A stretch of 64,000 bases of DNA from Adiantum capillus-veneris (GCA_014529385.2 CM043942.1:57723340-57787339); one strand, 5' to 3'. Numbered from the stretch's first letter, positions 8,689 through 20,200 are shown. Translations and numbers: made by a program. The notes: generated by a model not told the origin, from the sequence alone.

Positions 8689-9964
8689 ACTATGAATGAA
8701 GAATTAACCGTGGTGTGTGTACAAGGAATGGATGACTTCAAACACTCCCAACAAAAATAGCATATAGATTACCAAACAATCACTCAAGGATTAGCCAAGA
8801 TCACATCAAGCACTCTCACATGCATATAAAACATTTCTCTTAATTAACATCAGTAAGAGGAGGAGAGGTTACTAGCATGAAACAATTTTCACTCTAGAAT
8901 GTGCAAGAATAGAGTGAATGAATGAGCTTATGGGCTCATGGTGAGTGATACAAAGGCTCAATGGGCTGAGAGAGGCTTGAAATTACAAAGGGGAAGGCCT
9001 CTTTATATAGGAAAGAGAGTGATTAGGAGTGAGGTTAAGATACAAGTGTAATTTGTACAAATGAGGCTTGATTAGGGACATTCAACCAATGAAGAAGCTC
9101 CTTCCAAGTGATTTGTTGACCCATTAGCTCCATCATCACTTGTGTTTTCTTCACTCCTTCCTCCATAGCTTGAGTCCAAGAGCTTCCTTATTTTAAAATG
9201 TAAAGAATCTACATAAAATCAATACATATCTAGTAATAATAGAAAGGGGTTGAGTGAGAACTTATGAATTACAACAAGATTAAGCATGACTTGAGAGGTG
9301 ATTAGAAGAGGAACTTTGATGGGTTTTTGAGCTTGAGAGAGAGGAGGAAGGAGAGGAGGGTGAGAAGACTAATGGCTGATTTTAAAGAAGGTCTCAATGT
9401 GGAAAAGGAAGGGTGTGTGTGTGTAAAGGTGGGGGGGTGGTCTCCACCACAGTTGAAAAAACTGTCGTCCACCATTTTGGCCATATCTCCTAGACCGTAG
9501 ATGCAAAAATTATAAAAAAAATATGGCCAGAATCTTCAGCTTGTCAGTTACAACTTTGATGAAGACAACTTTTCTTGGATCGGAGTGGAAGTATTTTTTA
9601 AAAATTCAACAAAATCATGTGCCTGGTTTCTTCCTTTACCAAGTCTTCCACTTGGGTCCCATTTGTTTGAATCATCATATGGCTCCAAAGCCATGATGAT
9701 ATGAGCCACTCATGACCCTTGAATCATGGGTGCATGGCTCCACAACCACATCATATCTTTTCTTTTCACATTTACATATTTTCCCTTCCCTTTACCACTA
9801 GGTTCTCCCTCTACCTTTCACCTCCGGTGAACTAATCAAGAAAAAATCATTTTTTTAAAATTTTTCCAAGAGGTTGTTCTCACTCTTTCTTTTATTGTAA
9901 ACCTCTAGAAGCAAGGAAAACCAACAAAATATGATAAACAAAAATTTGTGATAGGCTCGGATCA
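8514..9964 (-). repeat. T1 5' LTR
   Basis: The LTR is 1451 bp and is the partner of 782-2260. It contains the GA tract (8635-8686). A polyadenylation/U5 side near 8590 carries an imperfect copy of the primer-site-like block. The TATA box is on the minus strand. It is followed by the 4-bp target duplication atgg at 9965-9968. Confidence 0.93.
9002..9011 (-). promoter_or_regulatory. LTR TATA box (T1 5' LTR)
   Basis: CCTATATAAA on the minus strand. The same box with flanking purines recurs at 1298-1307 (T1), 16373-16382 and 23986-23995 (T2), 24986-24995 and 33385-33394 (T3) and 36547-36556 (T4). That conservation marks it as the core promoter of this LTR group. Confidence 0.7.
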
Positions 9965-9968
9965 ATGG

Positions 9969-10200
9969 GTGTTCAGCTCTAGACAGCGTTGTAGGAAGTT
10001 TCCTCTTATGCACTCTTGAAGGCTGTGACTTAGACAATTGGTAGAGACCTCTGTAGGAATTAGTTAGGAGTCGTTCGAGTGTAGGTTTACACCTTATGCT
10101 TGCTTCCACGCACCTACGGGTCAAGCTTCGTCCTTAGCTCATAAATCTTGTTAGGTGAGTTCTCGCTGTGCTGACGTCCGTCGCAGAGTATCTGTCCACA
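9969..10200 (+). mobile_element. Right part of the LTR interrupted by T1
   Basis: This non-coding sequence resumes after T1 and its atgg duplication. It ends in ...tctgtccaca, a plausible LTR CA terminus, where sequence of the G5 LTR type begins. Assigning it to the LTR that starts at 82 is inference from nesting geometry. Confidence 0.35.
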
Positions 10201-10503
10201 TTGGCACCCAGACACACAAGGAGATGAAGAAGAAGATGGAGATGGAGCAAGAACACTCTTCAATTGCATAGATGATAGAGTGAGTGATTTTTGGGTTTAG
10301 GTGACTTTTATATGAGCTTGCCTCATTCACACTTGGGCGCCCATGCTTAGCCAACTAACCCTTGAATGTTCCAGTTAGAGTGCGCCTCTCATCGACGATC
10401 ACTCTTACCCTTTTTCTACTGGACTGACAAACCCGGTCCATGACTCAATCAATTAAGGATAAGATGTCCGTCGAAGGTGATAGGGTGTTTGTAAGGAGCC
10501 AAA
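10201..10503 (-). repeat. Partial G5 LTR copy (A)
   Basis: About 300 bp are closely similar to the distal part of copy B at 10920-11215: the gatgaagaagaagatgg block, the TATA-like catataaaag on the minus strand, and the ggtccatgactcaatca and gatagggtgt blocks. It abuts copy B head to tail, so this is either a tandem LTR pair or a rearranged end. Its far side is cut at the junction with the preceding LTR. Confidence 0.6.
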
Positions 10504-10843
10504 ATTGTGTGCATCTGTTGCACGTGTCAAAGCAAGGGACTTGCCGTACACTGTGTGCGAGCCACAAATGACTGCAAGCACACAACCAGACTAATCTAGT
10601 GAGCTCAAGAGAGCAAGGGTGTGTCACTCACCACCCTACGCTCACCTTCATGGAAGATTCTTCGCCGCAAAGCTCAAGAGAGCGAGGGTGTGCCACTCAC
10701 CAACCTACGCTCACCTTCGTGGAGGATTCCTTGCCGCCAAGAAGAGGGAGCTACCATCGTGCCGCGCTCAACCGCCTTGCCACCAGTGTGCCGTCACAAT
10801 GCTCGATCACTCTCTCTCTGTCTCTCTCTCTCTCGCATACACA

Positions 10844-10924
<81 letters not shown>

Positions 10925-11215
10925 GGATATGAAGAAGAAGATGGAGATGGATCAAGAGCACTCTTCAATTGCACAAATGATAGAATGAGTGATTTTTAGG
11001 TTTAGGTGACTTTTATATGAGCTCGCCTCATTCACACTTGGACGCCCATGCTTAGCCAACTAACCCTTGAATGTTCCAGTTAGAGTGCACCTCTCATCCG
11101 CGATCATTCTTACCCATTTTCTATTGGACCGACAAGCCCGGTCCATGACTCAATCATTTAAGCATAAGGCGTCTGTCGAAGATGATAGGGTGTCCGTAAG
11201 GATTAACATTGGCTC
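10504..11215 (-). repeat. G5 LTR copy (B) with CT/CA microsatellite
   Basis: It matches copy A over its right half, and it matches the reverse complement of 38002-38650 over its length. On the minus strand it would start TGTTAATCCTTACGGACACC. It contains a TATA-like catataaaag, a compound (CT)n(CA)n tract at about 10806-10922, and a short internal direct duplication of the ctcaagagagc...ctcaccttc block (10604-10725). It lies next to a minus-strand integrase remnant and is therefore taken as the 3' LTR of that element. Confidence 0.65.
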
Positions 11216-12225
11216 TATCATGCTTTGAAGATCAATGCAATTCAAACCAGTATGATGTGCAAGAGTTGGGTCTTCAGTAATTAACTCAAAGGTTTTTGTG
11301 GTCAATGTTTTTTGTTGATGTTTTCTAAATAGCAGATTCTGTAGTTTATGTGCTCTTTGCCTGATTGTACCATCAAGATGCTTTGGCACACTGATTTCTT
11401 GAGTTGTTGGTATCAATGATGATGATTGTTGAGCTTTAGCTTGCCACTGGTATCTTGGTTTTTTGTTGATGAACTGTTGTGGTTGAGTGTTATGTGACTT
11501 AACTTTCCATTGCTTCATCGACTTTACAGTTTGTGGAGAAGATCAGTGCTCCTTTTTCCTCCAAAAAAATCTTGTTTTAGGTTCCCTTCTCGAAGATGTC
11601 TTTCTCTAAGTCGTTAGATGTGAAACTTTCTTCAGTATGGTAAATGAGTTTTTAGGCACCCAAATTTGAGATGGCTTGTCCTTGAGTTGTGCTTTGGGTA
11701 CCCATATTTACTTGAATCCTTGCATGCTACATGTAGCATTTTGCTTGTCTAGATGATGAAGAAGATTACTCTCTGATTTCCTTTGTGGGTAACCTATTTT
11801 CCATTCCTCTTTGCTTGGTGAAATTGGAATGATGATTTTTTATCCTTTAGGTGATAGCTTGAGTTGATTGGTGTCCCAATTTAGTACTGCCTTGTACGTT
11901 CACATCCATGAGATTCAAAGAATTATTATTTCATTCACGTGTTCATCTGGTATGCATACAAATTGATGAGGGCATGAGCATCCATGTACTATCACATTCA
12001 AGTTGCCTACTCCCAGTACTGGTGTTGGGTTTTGTTGCATCCTTTGATAGAAGATATTCCTGATGCTAAAGACTGATTCGTAGCATTCTTGTAAGTGGAA
12101 TAACTAATTGCAGTCATTCGAGCTCCGATATCTACTAGTGCATTTGTGCTATGATTGTTCAGCTGTACTTTGATGCGAACGTCCGTTCCCTGTAACCATT
12201 CATCATCCGTTTGACATTGCACCAT
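11216..12225 (-). pseudogene. G5 remnant: retropepsin-like and IWVPK-repeat region downstream of integrase
   Basis: At 12225-12007 a frame has IKVQLNNHSTNALVDIGARM, resembling a retropepsin active site (D-I-G-A) after a beta strand. Further downstream on the minus strand (about 11725-11650) two IWVPK motifs occur 13 residues apart in one frame interrupted by a stop. At 11518-11150 a Gln/Lys-rich frame has KPRYQWQAKAQ. The same pairing of a D-x-G-A domain followed by W-x-P-K repeats is seen in the plus-strand G5 element at 44360-45423. Here it follows integrase, which is unusual for a gypsy element. Many stops and frameshifts make it non-functional. Confidence 0.5.
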
Positions 12226-12429
12226 CCTTCAATTCCCATAGTCTTTCATCTAGCTCCAAAGTGTTGATGGGAATAGGTGTTTGTTGATGTTTGAAAGCAT
12301 CTTCCCTCTTGAGTAACTCAAAGTTTAGCTTCCTCTTGGGCTTCATCAATAACTTGCTATCGTTTAATCTTTCTTTGTTTTGTTGCATGCATCTTCTCTA
12401 GCAAATCATTGGTTAGTGGCAAATTGTAC

Positions 12430-13830
12430 TTCTTTAAGCGGCATCCATTAATCCTATTAGCCATTGGTTCACCATCTAGAGTGGAAAACTTAACACCTCC
12501 ACTTGGGGAGACATCTTCAATGATAAACGGCCCATTTTCCTTTTTTTTGAACTTGGGAATGTGTTACTTAAGGGAATAGACTAAAACTATGTCCCCTTTT
12601 TTGAAGATTTTTTCTGACTAGGTGGGAATCAGAAAAGAATTTTTGTTTTTGTTTTTGTGCATAGATGTGAGCTACAGCTGTTAGCCTTTGCTCATCAAGC
12701 TTTTCTAAATCTTCGAGCCTCTCTGACGGTTCATGTACGCTCCACTCAAGATCCTTAGCTACCCTTAGTGTCGACAATAGAAATTCTATCGGTAGTATGG
12801 CATCAAGACCATAAACAAGGTTGAAGGGTGTAGCATTTAAAGCTGTCTTGAATGAAGCTCTATTAGCCCATAGAGCGTCATGTAGATTCACTTCCCAATC
12901 AGTTCATCTTGAACTAACCACTTTAGTCAATACCGAGCTAAGAATTCTATTCGTGTGCTCAGCTTGTCCATTTGCTTGTGGATGATAGGGAGTAGATTTG
13001 TTATGAATGACTATAAATTCATTCAGAAGATATTCAATTACCTCATTGAGGAAATGAGTTCTCTATCACTGACTATTTCTATAGGAATTCCATATCTTGT
13101 GAATACATTCTCATACAAGAATGCGGCTATGGTTCTGGCATCATATTTTTTGGTTGCCTTAGCCTCTGCCCACTTGGTCAAATAGTCCATTGTTGCTACA
13201 ATGATATATTGAGCTTGAGTTCTATAAACAGATGGCTGTATTGGCCTGACAAAATTTATGCCCCATTTTGCAAAATCTCTAGCTCCCAATATTGGTCTTA
13301 AAGACATGCTATCTACCCGGGTTGGCATTTTTTCTCGTTGACATGCATCACACCTTCTAACATATTCTTTGGCATCTGCAAAAAGCATGGCCACCATATG
13401 CCTTCCATTAAAATTTCTCTAGCGGTGGTTTCACTAGAAAAGTGACCTCCAACTAATCCAGCATGTGCTTGTTCTAGAGTGGGAATATATTTGCACAAAG
13501 ACGCAAATGTTGATCCTTTCCTCTTTGATACAATTGGTTTGCATCAAGAGCATATTCTCTTGCTTCGGTTTCAATTTCTCTTTGGCAATGTTTACTCATA
13601 TCCTCCGGAAATGTTTTGCTTGATAAGTAAGTAACTAGATAGTTACTCCACTTAGGAATGAGTGATATTTGGAACAATGTTACATGAGGTATGGGTGCTT
13701 GTTTTTGGCATTGATGACAATTTTTTACAATTGAGTGAACATCACTCCTCATGGTTGGCCAAAATACTCCAAGTCTCAAGATCCGTTGCATAGTTTGATC
13801 ATTTGCAAAGTGAAGTCCCACTATGGTAAT
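12430..13830 (-). pseudogene. Degenerate Ty3/gypsy integrase (G5 remnant)
   Basis: Several overlapping broken frames read in order as integrase. They show a zinc-binding region with GLHFA and CHQCQ (13821-13690) and a second, overlapping HH-CC copy (GGHFSSETTAREIL, then CDACQREK, 13450-13330). The catalytic core follows with FAKWGINFV, ATMDYLTKWAEAKA and YGIPIEIVSDRE (13290-13050). Then come the ALWANRASFKTALNATPFNLVYG segment (12890-12800) and the C-terminal GPFIIEDVSPSGG (about 12530). The two zinc-finger-like segments suggest an internal duplication or two merged fragments. RT is absent because a non-LTR fragment begins at about 13835. Confidence 0.78.
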
Positions 13831-13839
13831 GTGCAGGAA

Positions 13840-14330
13840 ACATCAAGTGTTGGGTTCTCAAGAAGTACCTTTTTGACGAATTGGTGGCACTGGTTCTTCT
13901 TTATGGAGTTGAAGTGTGGGGCGGGAGCATCTCAAAGTCTACTTGGAAAGAGTTTGAGAATGTTCAAAAGCATTTTTCTACAAAATTTCTCCAAGTTAAG
14001 ACACAAACACCATATATTCTCCTACTTCTTGAGTCGTGATCTCTTCCAATTGAGGTTATCGGCATGGAAAGGTTTGTGGAGTACATGATAAAGCTGCATC
14101 AAAATCCCTCACATAGACTTTCTACAATTGCATGGGAAGCAAACAAAAAAGTTCAAAAGACGCATAAAAGCAAGATCTTGAGCACGGGATGGATGCAAGA
14201 CATAAAGAAGTGGTTTGGAGATGGGATGCATTACACTTGCTACATGATGCTTCAATTGACTCCCAAGTGAATGAAGCTTTTCTACAACTCCAATGTATTA
14301 CCGCTTGGGAGAAATCCAATGGGTCATGCT
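13840..14330 (+). pseudogene. Non-LTR reverse-transcriptase C-terminal remnant
   Basis: A plus-strand frame from about 13848 gives ALVLLYGVEVWGGSIS, then WKEFENVQKHF, then VKTQTPYILLLLES. This has the typical look of the region after the RT domain in LINE-like polyproteins (LYG-E-WG, then WK-IE-QK, then K--TPY--LLE). It shifts frame near 14065 into MERFVEYMIKLHQNPSHRLS. Upstream RT motifs are missing. The fragment splits the G5 integrase remnant from the sequence to its right. Confidence 0.6.
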
Positions 14331-14379
14331 TCTTACATTACACCACCCATATTGTCCCCAACTACCCACCTTTTCTGTA

Positions 14380-14883
14380 TCAGATCTTCCTACAACTGCA
14401 TCTTGAGAGGAAGTTACTACATAAAAGATGGATATAGATTTGTGGGCTATGGACATCTTGAGAATCAATATTGAGCGCTCTTTGCGACTTTGAACTCTCT
14501 ACATGCCATATATTAGTCCAATGTTGTAGCTTGGCTAGACCCGCATCTGCTGGTGCATCAACACCCAAGTCTCTTAAGCATTGTGTCATATTGCCCACAA
14601 TACTATGTATTAGCCTACGAATAGCCTTTGCATCTACAACTGAGAAGTGTGTTTGAACCGCTTCAATTATGGCATCAAAGAAACAATCTCTATGCGTCTC
14701 ACTCTCCAATATAGACGGGATCTTCTCCGTGATTAGGCCACATATACCCGTGACCAATATAGTTCTGATCTTGGTTTTTAACTCCTTCATTTCCACAGGA
14801 TCCATGTATTCTACAATCATCACATATTTCATGATTTTTAAAGACAACATAACTTTAAATTTTATAAAAAATATATACTTCAT
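14380..14883 (-). CDS. Unrecognised ORF, possibly a gene fragment
   Basis: A 167-codon open frame; the most natural ATG is at 14805 (MDPVEMKELKTKIRT...). The first 110 residues from that ATG look protein-like, amphipathic and helix-rich, with two cysteines and no low complexity. The C-terminal part, from about 14460 on, reads less well. No family is recognised. It is neither an LTR nor RT-like. It could be a captured exon or an old element ORF, and coding status is uncertain. Confidence 0.3.
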   Translation of the reverse strand: MKYIFFIKFKVMLSLKIMKYVMIVEYMDPVEMKELKTKIRTILVTGICGLITEKIPSILESETHRDCFFDAIIEAVQTHFSVVDAKAIRRLIHSIVGNMTQCLRDLGVDAPADAGLAKLQHWTNIWHVESSKSQRALNIDSQDVHSPQIYIHLLCSNFLSRCSCRKI

Positions 14884-14889
14884 GCATTG

Positions 14890-15430
14890 AAACTAATGAC
14901 AACACTAGCTTAAAGAGTAGGCACTCATTCAATGAGAGTGAGGACACCTCCAACCCAATAGTAGGGTTGATGCCGAGACCACCACTAAACTAACCCATCA
15001 AAACAGGGCATCATTCAATGGAACTAATGACACCTCCAACCCAATGAAGGGTTGATGCGGATAGAAACACCGAACTAAGCCTAAAAAAAGGGGCATCATT
15101 TCATGAAATTGATGACACCTCCAGCCCAATGGTAGAGCTGATGCTGAAAGAAACACCAAACTAGCCTAAAAGCAAGGGCATCATTCGATGAATGTAGTGA
15201 CACCTCCAGCCCAATAGTAGTAATGATGCCGAAAGAAACACCAAACTAGCCTAAAAGCAAGGGTATCATTCAATGAATCTAACGACACCTCCAGTCCAAT
15301 AGCACGACTGATGCCAAAAGAAACACCGAACTAGCCTATCATCACGTATATCAATCATAAAACATAGAAAGCAGTCTATTAGCGTGTATAACTACACTCC
15401 CAATCCAATAATAGAATTGATGCCGATAAC
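14890..15430. repeat. ~85-bp tandem repeat array, five to six diverged units
   Basis: The landmark gacacctcc(a/g)(a/g)(c/t)ccaat occurs at 14943, 15030, 15114, 15199 and 15284, spacings of 87, 84, 85 and 85 bp. A decayed sixth unit is near 15391. Each unit also has (c/t)tgatgcc(g/a)a and catcattcaatga blocks. No ORF is present. It is a minisatellite-like array next to the T4 LTR remnant. Confidence 0.85.
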
Positions 15431-15527
15431 AAGGCTAATAGAACTACCTATAAATTGAACGTAACCAACCATGTTCAGCAATGACACTTTTGGTCCAAAA
15501 TAGAGACAATGCCAAACTTAACACAAT

Positions 15528-15671
15528 TGACACGTTGTAGCTGAGAGGCGGAAGTGAAAAATAGACCCGGTGGCCACTACACCTAGACTATGCACAATGG
15601 CCTCATCATGGGGGATACACAATAGGGGCACCACCTAGCAAGATATGCGGCTAGGACGCATACATATACAC
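15528..15671 (-). repeat. T4: left part of a diverged Tat-type LTR, host of the T2 insertion
   Basis: It carries the LTR-end block shared with T1-T3: ggtggcc, then ggggcaccacctag, then ggctaggacgca (15570-15660). T2 is inserted at 15671/15672 with a 4-bp acac duplication, and the LTR resumes at 35843. The exact left boundary is uncertain; tgacacgttg at 15528 is a candidate. Confidence 0.55.
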
Positions 15672-17214
15672 TGACGGGAGCAAAGCGAACCCCAAACCCC
15701 CGATAGCCTCTAAAACATCGGGGACCGAATGGAGCGTCTCGAGCCTGTCATGGTAAAGCAAACAGGGGCAGCACCTAGCTTTAGCGGCTAGGACGCAAAC
15801 AACACACCACCATAACAAAGTTTTCATCTAAGAGAGATGGATTCCTGGGAGTAATGATGAAGAGGAAAGGGAATGAGATCAAGTGAGAGAGAGAGAGTGA
15901 GGGAGGCGGTATAGCGGCTTAGTACTTAGGCACCACAAAAGGATGGCAAATCCGCACACCCTTCACATATACACAAGCTCACTCCAAACACAAGATTAGG
16001 TGGCGATTCGGCACACCTCACATGGGCAAAACATTGCAAGAAAACATACTCACAAAACCTCAAGCTTTATTTAGAGAATAACGCGATGAAATGGGGAGCA
16101 TAGGGTAGGGGAATGAGAAGGGAGAGAGTGGTAGAGCACATGGCGGATACGTGGGAGTTGATGGCGAAGACTCGCACGAGGGTTATGGCCATCATCCTTC
16201 ATTTAGTTTCCCTTCATCTTCCATAGCCAAGGGTGTAGAGGTCATGCTCAAGACAACCATGGTGATTGCGGTGATGGTGATGGTGTGGGTGTGTGTGTGT
16301 GCACTAGGCACACATAGTGCATAGTGTGTTCTTCGGTGATGTTGTGTGTGTCTAGTGTGATGGTGACCCCTCTTTATATAGGGGAGGAGGGGGGAGAAAT
16401 TCTAGAATTTAAAAATGAAGAAATCATTATCTACATAGGCCATGTGACTGTGGGCCCCACTTGTCTGGCTGTGTGTATATGTGCCAGAACAGCAGTCTCA
16501 TGAGACAGAGACTAAGAGAGAGAGATGGGTGGATGAAAAAAAGTGAGAGGTGACATGGAGAATAAAGTAATTACAAGAGGGGAGAGAGGGGAGTGTGTTC
16601 AGAAGTGAATCTGTGTGCACATGTGTGTGAACACAAGAAAAATCAGGTAACCACCGGGTGGGGATGGGTCTCTGGGCACCTTTTTTTTGTGAAACTGAGT
16701 GTGTGTGAGTGTGGGGCAGGTTATGTAGCTACAAGACAAGAGACATGGCACCCTTTAGAGAGAGAGGGGGGTATTTGGGTCATGGGATATGATACGAGAG
16801 AGAAAGAGGGGGTGGGGTATACTATTTTGGAAGATAGGGTAAGTTGCATGTGAGTTAGGGTGCATTATTGGTGAGTTATAATGCATTATTGGTGAGAGGT
16901 GGGGTAGCTTGAGGGGAGAGAGAAAGGAGAAAGGACAAGGGGAAGAGAGGGGGGGTTGACCTTTTGAGTGGAGGAGAGGAAAAGGGACACACGGCGGGAC
17001 AACAGTGAAGAAAAAGGAGGCAAGGTGGGGATGGGCTGCCCCGCAGGCATGAGGTGGCCTATTTTACCTTTCTCATATATTTACATAATCATACTTTATT
17101 TTTTCTTACTTTTTTCCAATGCCTTTTATCACTCCCTCCCTAAGAGGGGGTTTCCATGGGGTGGGGACGAGAGAAGAGGGGTATGGGAGCTTGGATCGTG
17201 AAAAGCCCCCATCA
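15672..17214 (-). repeat. T2 3' LTR
   Basis: The LTR is 1543 bp, TGACGGGAGC...CCCCCATCA on the plus strand. It matches the split 5' LTR. The TATA box is at 16373-16382. A GT-rich tract lies near 16290 and a long G/A-rich U3 at 16500-17200. It contains no credible ORF. Confidence 0.92.
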
Positions 17215-17230
17215 TTAGCCCTCCCCTTTT
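17215..17230 (-). promoter_or_regulatory. T2 polypurine tract
   Basis: AAAAGGGGAGGGCTAA on the minus strand directly precedes the LTR start TGATGGGGG. Confidence 0.8.
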
Positions 17231-17242
17231 GGCTAGAGGCAT

Positions 17243-20200
17243 TCATGTCTCTAGCTCATCTGTTTGATCATTATCGTCGGAGGTGGCGGCTGATGGTGTG
17301 TCCTCATCTGGAATGTCAATTGGTGGAGCCTGGTCAAATAGAAGAAAATAAGGTTTAAGTTGCCAACCATTTACCCTGGTTTTATGAAGTTTTCCATCAG
17401 CCTCCATAAGCTGGTAGCTTCCATTGGCATACTTTTTCCTGATGATAAAAGGGACTTCCCATCGGAGCAAGAGTTTCTTATCCTTGCGCGTGTCGAAGCG
17501 ATTTTCGTAGCGGAGCACCAACATTCCTTTCTTCAATTCTTTTTTTCGGAGATGCTCGTTAAAGCTAAGCCGTCTATGCTCAGCTTGTGCTACATAATAA
17601 TTTATTGCTTCTTCGCTGTCTAGCTGTAGTCTTTCCAAGTTGATGATGTGATCTCTCAAATGCATGTTGGGCTGTTGAAGTTGGCTTGCCATTACTCTGA
17701 GACTTTGTAGTTGCACTTCAATGGGCAAGATTGCTTCCTTACCAAATACTAGATGATACGGTGTGAATCCCAAGGATGTACGGAATGAAGTTCTGTAGGC
17801 CCATAAAGCTGGTAGTAGGTACTTATCCCAGTCTCTAAGATGATTGTTTACCTGCTTGGTAATAATTCTAGAAACCATTCCATTTACCTTTTCAACTAGG
17901 CCATTATATTGAGGGTAATATGATGAAGAGTGCCTCCTTGTAATGCCCAGTTTCTGCATTAATTCTCCTACCAAGTGAGCTCTGAAACCTGGCCCTCTAT
18001 CAGAGATGATCTCTAAAGGTGTGCCAAACCTACAGCATATGTTCTCGTAGATAAATTTAGCTATCTCTACCGCTGTGATTCTAGTGGTGGTTGTAGCCTC
18101 TGCCCATCTAGTCATGTAGTTGACCCCCATGATATTGTAGAATTTTCCTGAGTTGGCCCTAGGTAATGGCCCAATGGCATCGATACCCCATTTTTCAAAT
18201 GGGCCATATGAGAGAATAGGTGTCTGTGGTTCAGGCATAAGTGACCTAGTGCCGGCCTTTTGACACAACTTACACGTTTTGCACCAGTGGTGTACATCAC
18301 GGTTGAGGCTAGGCCATATGAAGCCTACCTGCAGGATTTTCCTACTTGTTATGTCTAGGGCAAAGTGACCACCACAAACCCCATCGTGAAATTTAGCAAT
18401 TACTCCCGTGATTTTTTGAGAGAGAGGGACCTTCCTGAGTATTTGGTCTTTACCCTTACAGTACAAACCGTCATTGATGAGTCGATACCTTGTGGCCTTC
18501 CGTGTCAGCCATTGCTTCTGTCCCTTTGTTAAATCTGATGGGCATTCCCCTGTTTCCAAAAAATGCATGATGTCAGGCAAGGCATCACTTCCTTGAAATA
18601 GAGGGAGCTTTACTTTTATTGCTCCAACCACCACTTCCTGTAGTCTTTCACTTGCTAGGGCATCTGCTTCTTGGTTTTGAGCCCTTGGGATATGGTGTAT
18701 TTGAACTTCTTCAAACTTACCCAACAAGGTTTTTACACCACTTATGTGAGTCCTTAAACTAGGATTCTTGCATGTCCATGCTCCATTTACTTGCCTTACT
18801 AGAAGTAGAGCATCCCCAAATACATTAAGGCATTGTACACCTTGTGAGACGCACCATTGTAGACCCTTGGTTAGTGCTGCATACTCAGCTTCATTGTTAG
18901 AATGTGAATCTAACAATTGGTCCAACGAAAATAACTTTGTCCCTTTGTCATCAAAAACCACTATGCCTGCAGCTACTTTGTCGGACGCTCGCTTGTAGGC
19001 TCCATCAAAGTAGAGAGAGTATGCTCCTTCTACCATCGGTGGTACTGGAGGTAATCGGACTTCTCCTTCCTTAGATTGATTCTCCTTCCCTTCAAAGACT
19101 TGGTAGGTCATGAGTCCCCCCAAACTTGCCCTTGTCGTGCTTTCTACCTGTATCGTGTAGTCAAACTCTTGCAGACGAACTAGCCATTTAGTAATTCTAG
19201 CAGACATATCCATGTGTTGTACAACATAGGGAAATATTTCATCCGTGGTTAGAATCACAAAGTGCTTAGGCATCAAATACGACCTAAACTTTGTAGTTGC
19301 AAATCTAAGAGCTAGGACTAAGTGTTCCACATGGGTGAAACCTTTCTCTCCTGCTGTCATCATTCGACTAGAGAAGTTGATTGGCCTCATGAAAGATGTC
19401 GTCGTATCCTTTTGGAGTAGCACAGCCCCCAATGAGTCATCACCAACACTTGAGGTGACATAGAATTTTTCATCCCACTTAGGTGGTGAGATAGTTGGCA
19501 GAGTGGATAAGACCTCCTTTACCTTGTTGTAGTGATGTTCGCTTTCCTCGTCCCAAGTGAAAGTTGATCTTTGAGTGAGTTGTTGCAGTGGCAGAACAAG
19601 TTGGGATAGTAGATGTATGAATCTACTTAAGTACCTCACCTTCTGTAGAAAAGAGACCAGTTGACGTGCGGTCGTTGGTGAAGGTAGGGCTATGAGTGCG
19701 GACACCTTACTTGGGTCGGCGTTGATACCTCTTGCTGAAATTTCATGGCCTAGTAGAATGACTTTACTCTCCCCAATGTGACATTTATCCACATTTAATT
19801 TCCCACCTAGGCTCTGCAACCTGGCCAAACCTTCAGTTACCTTTTCTAAATGTGAAATACGGGAGCTATATATACAAAAATCATCAATGAACACTCTTAT
19901 GGATGTTCGAAAGAACGGTTGAAAAACATATGTGACATATCTTTGGAATGTGGCACGTGCATTTGTGAGACCAAATGGCATAACCCTGTATGCAAAACAA
20001 CCCCATGGCGTGATAAAAGTGGTTTTTAGCTGATCTTCCAAGGCTATGCGTATTTGAAAGTATCCTAAATAACCATCACATACGGTATAACATTCAAAAC
20101 CTGCTACTTCATTCAGAATTTCATCCAAGAAAGGGAGAGTAAAGTGGTCTCTCTTTGTAGCTGCATTTAGTGGTTTGTAGTCAACACAAACCCTCCACTT

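Larger units (their letters stand above)
782..9964 (-). mobile_element. T1: Tat-like Ty3/gypsy LTR retrotransposon, near full length
   Basis: The element lies on the minus strand between two near-identical LTRs (782-2260 and 8514-9964). Both start TGACGAAGG and end CGGATCA on the plus strand. A 4-bp target duplication, atgg, sits at 778-781 and 9965-9968. Reading 5' to 3' on the minus strand: 5' LTR, primer site (8508-8491), ORF-L, two ORF-F copies, fused gag-pol, polypurine tract (2275-2261), 3' LTR. Pol has PR, RT, RNase H, a second RNase H and integrase without an obvious chromodomain, which fits the Tat lineage. One 13-bp duplication breaks integrase. The LTRs differ by few substitutions by eye, so the insertion is fairly recent. 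Confidence 0.93.

Noticed and set aside
10599-10999. Three overlapping plus-strand ORFs of 103-129 codons
   Set aside because: They owe their length to (CT)n(CA)n, and the sequence is a G5 LTR repeated elsewhere in the window.
14890-15430. CRISPR-like array
   Set aside because: The units are about 85 bp, diverged along their whole length and have no unique spacers. It is an ordinary tandem repeat in a plant genome.
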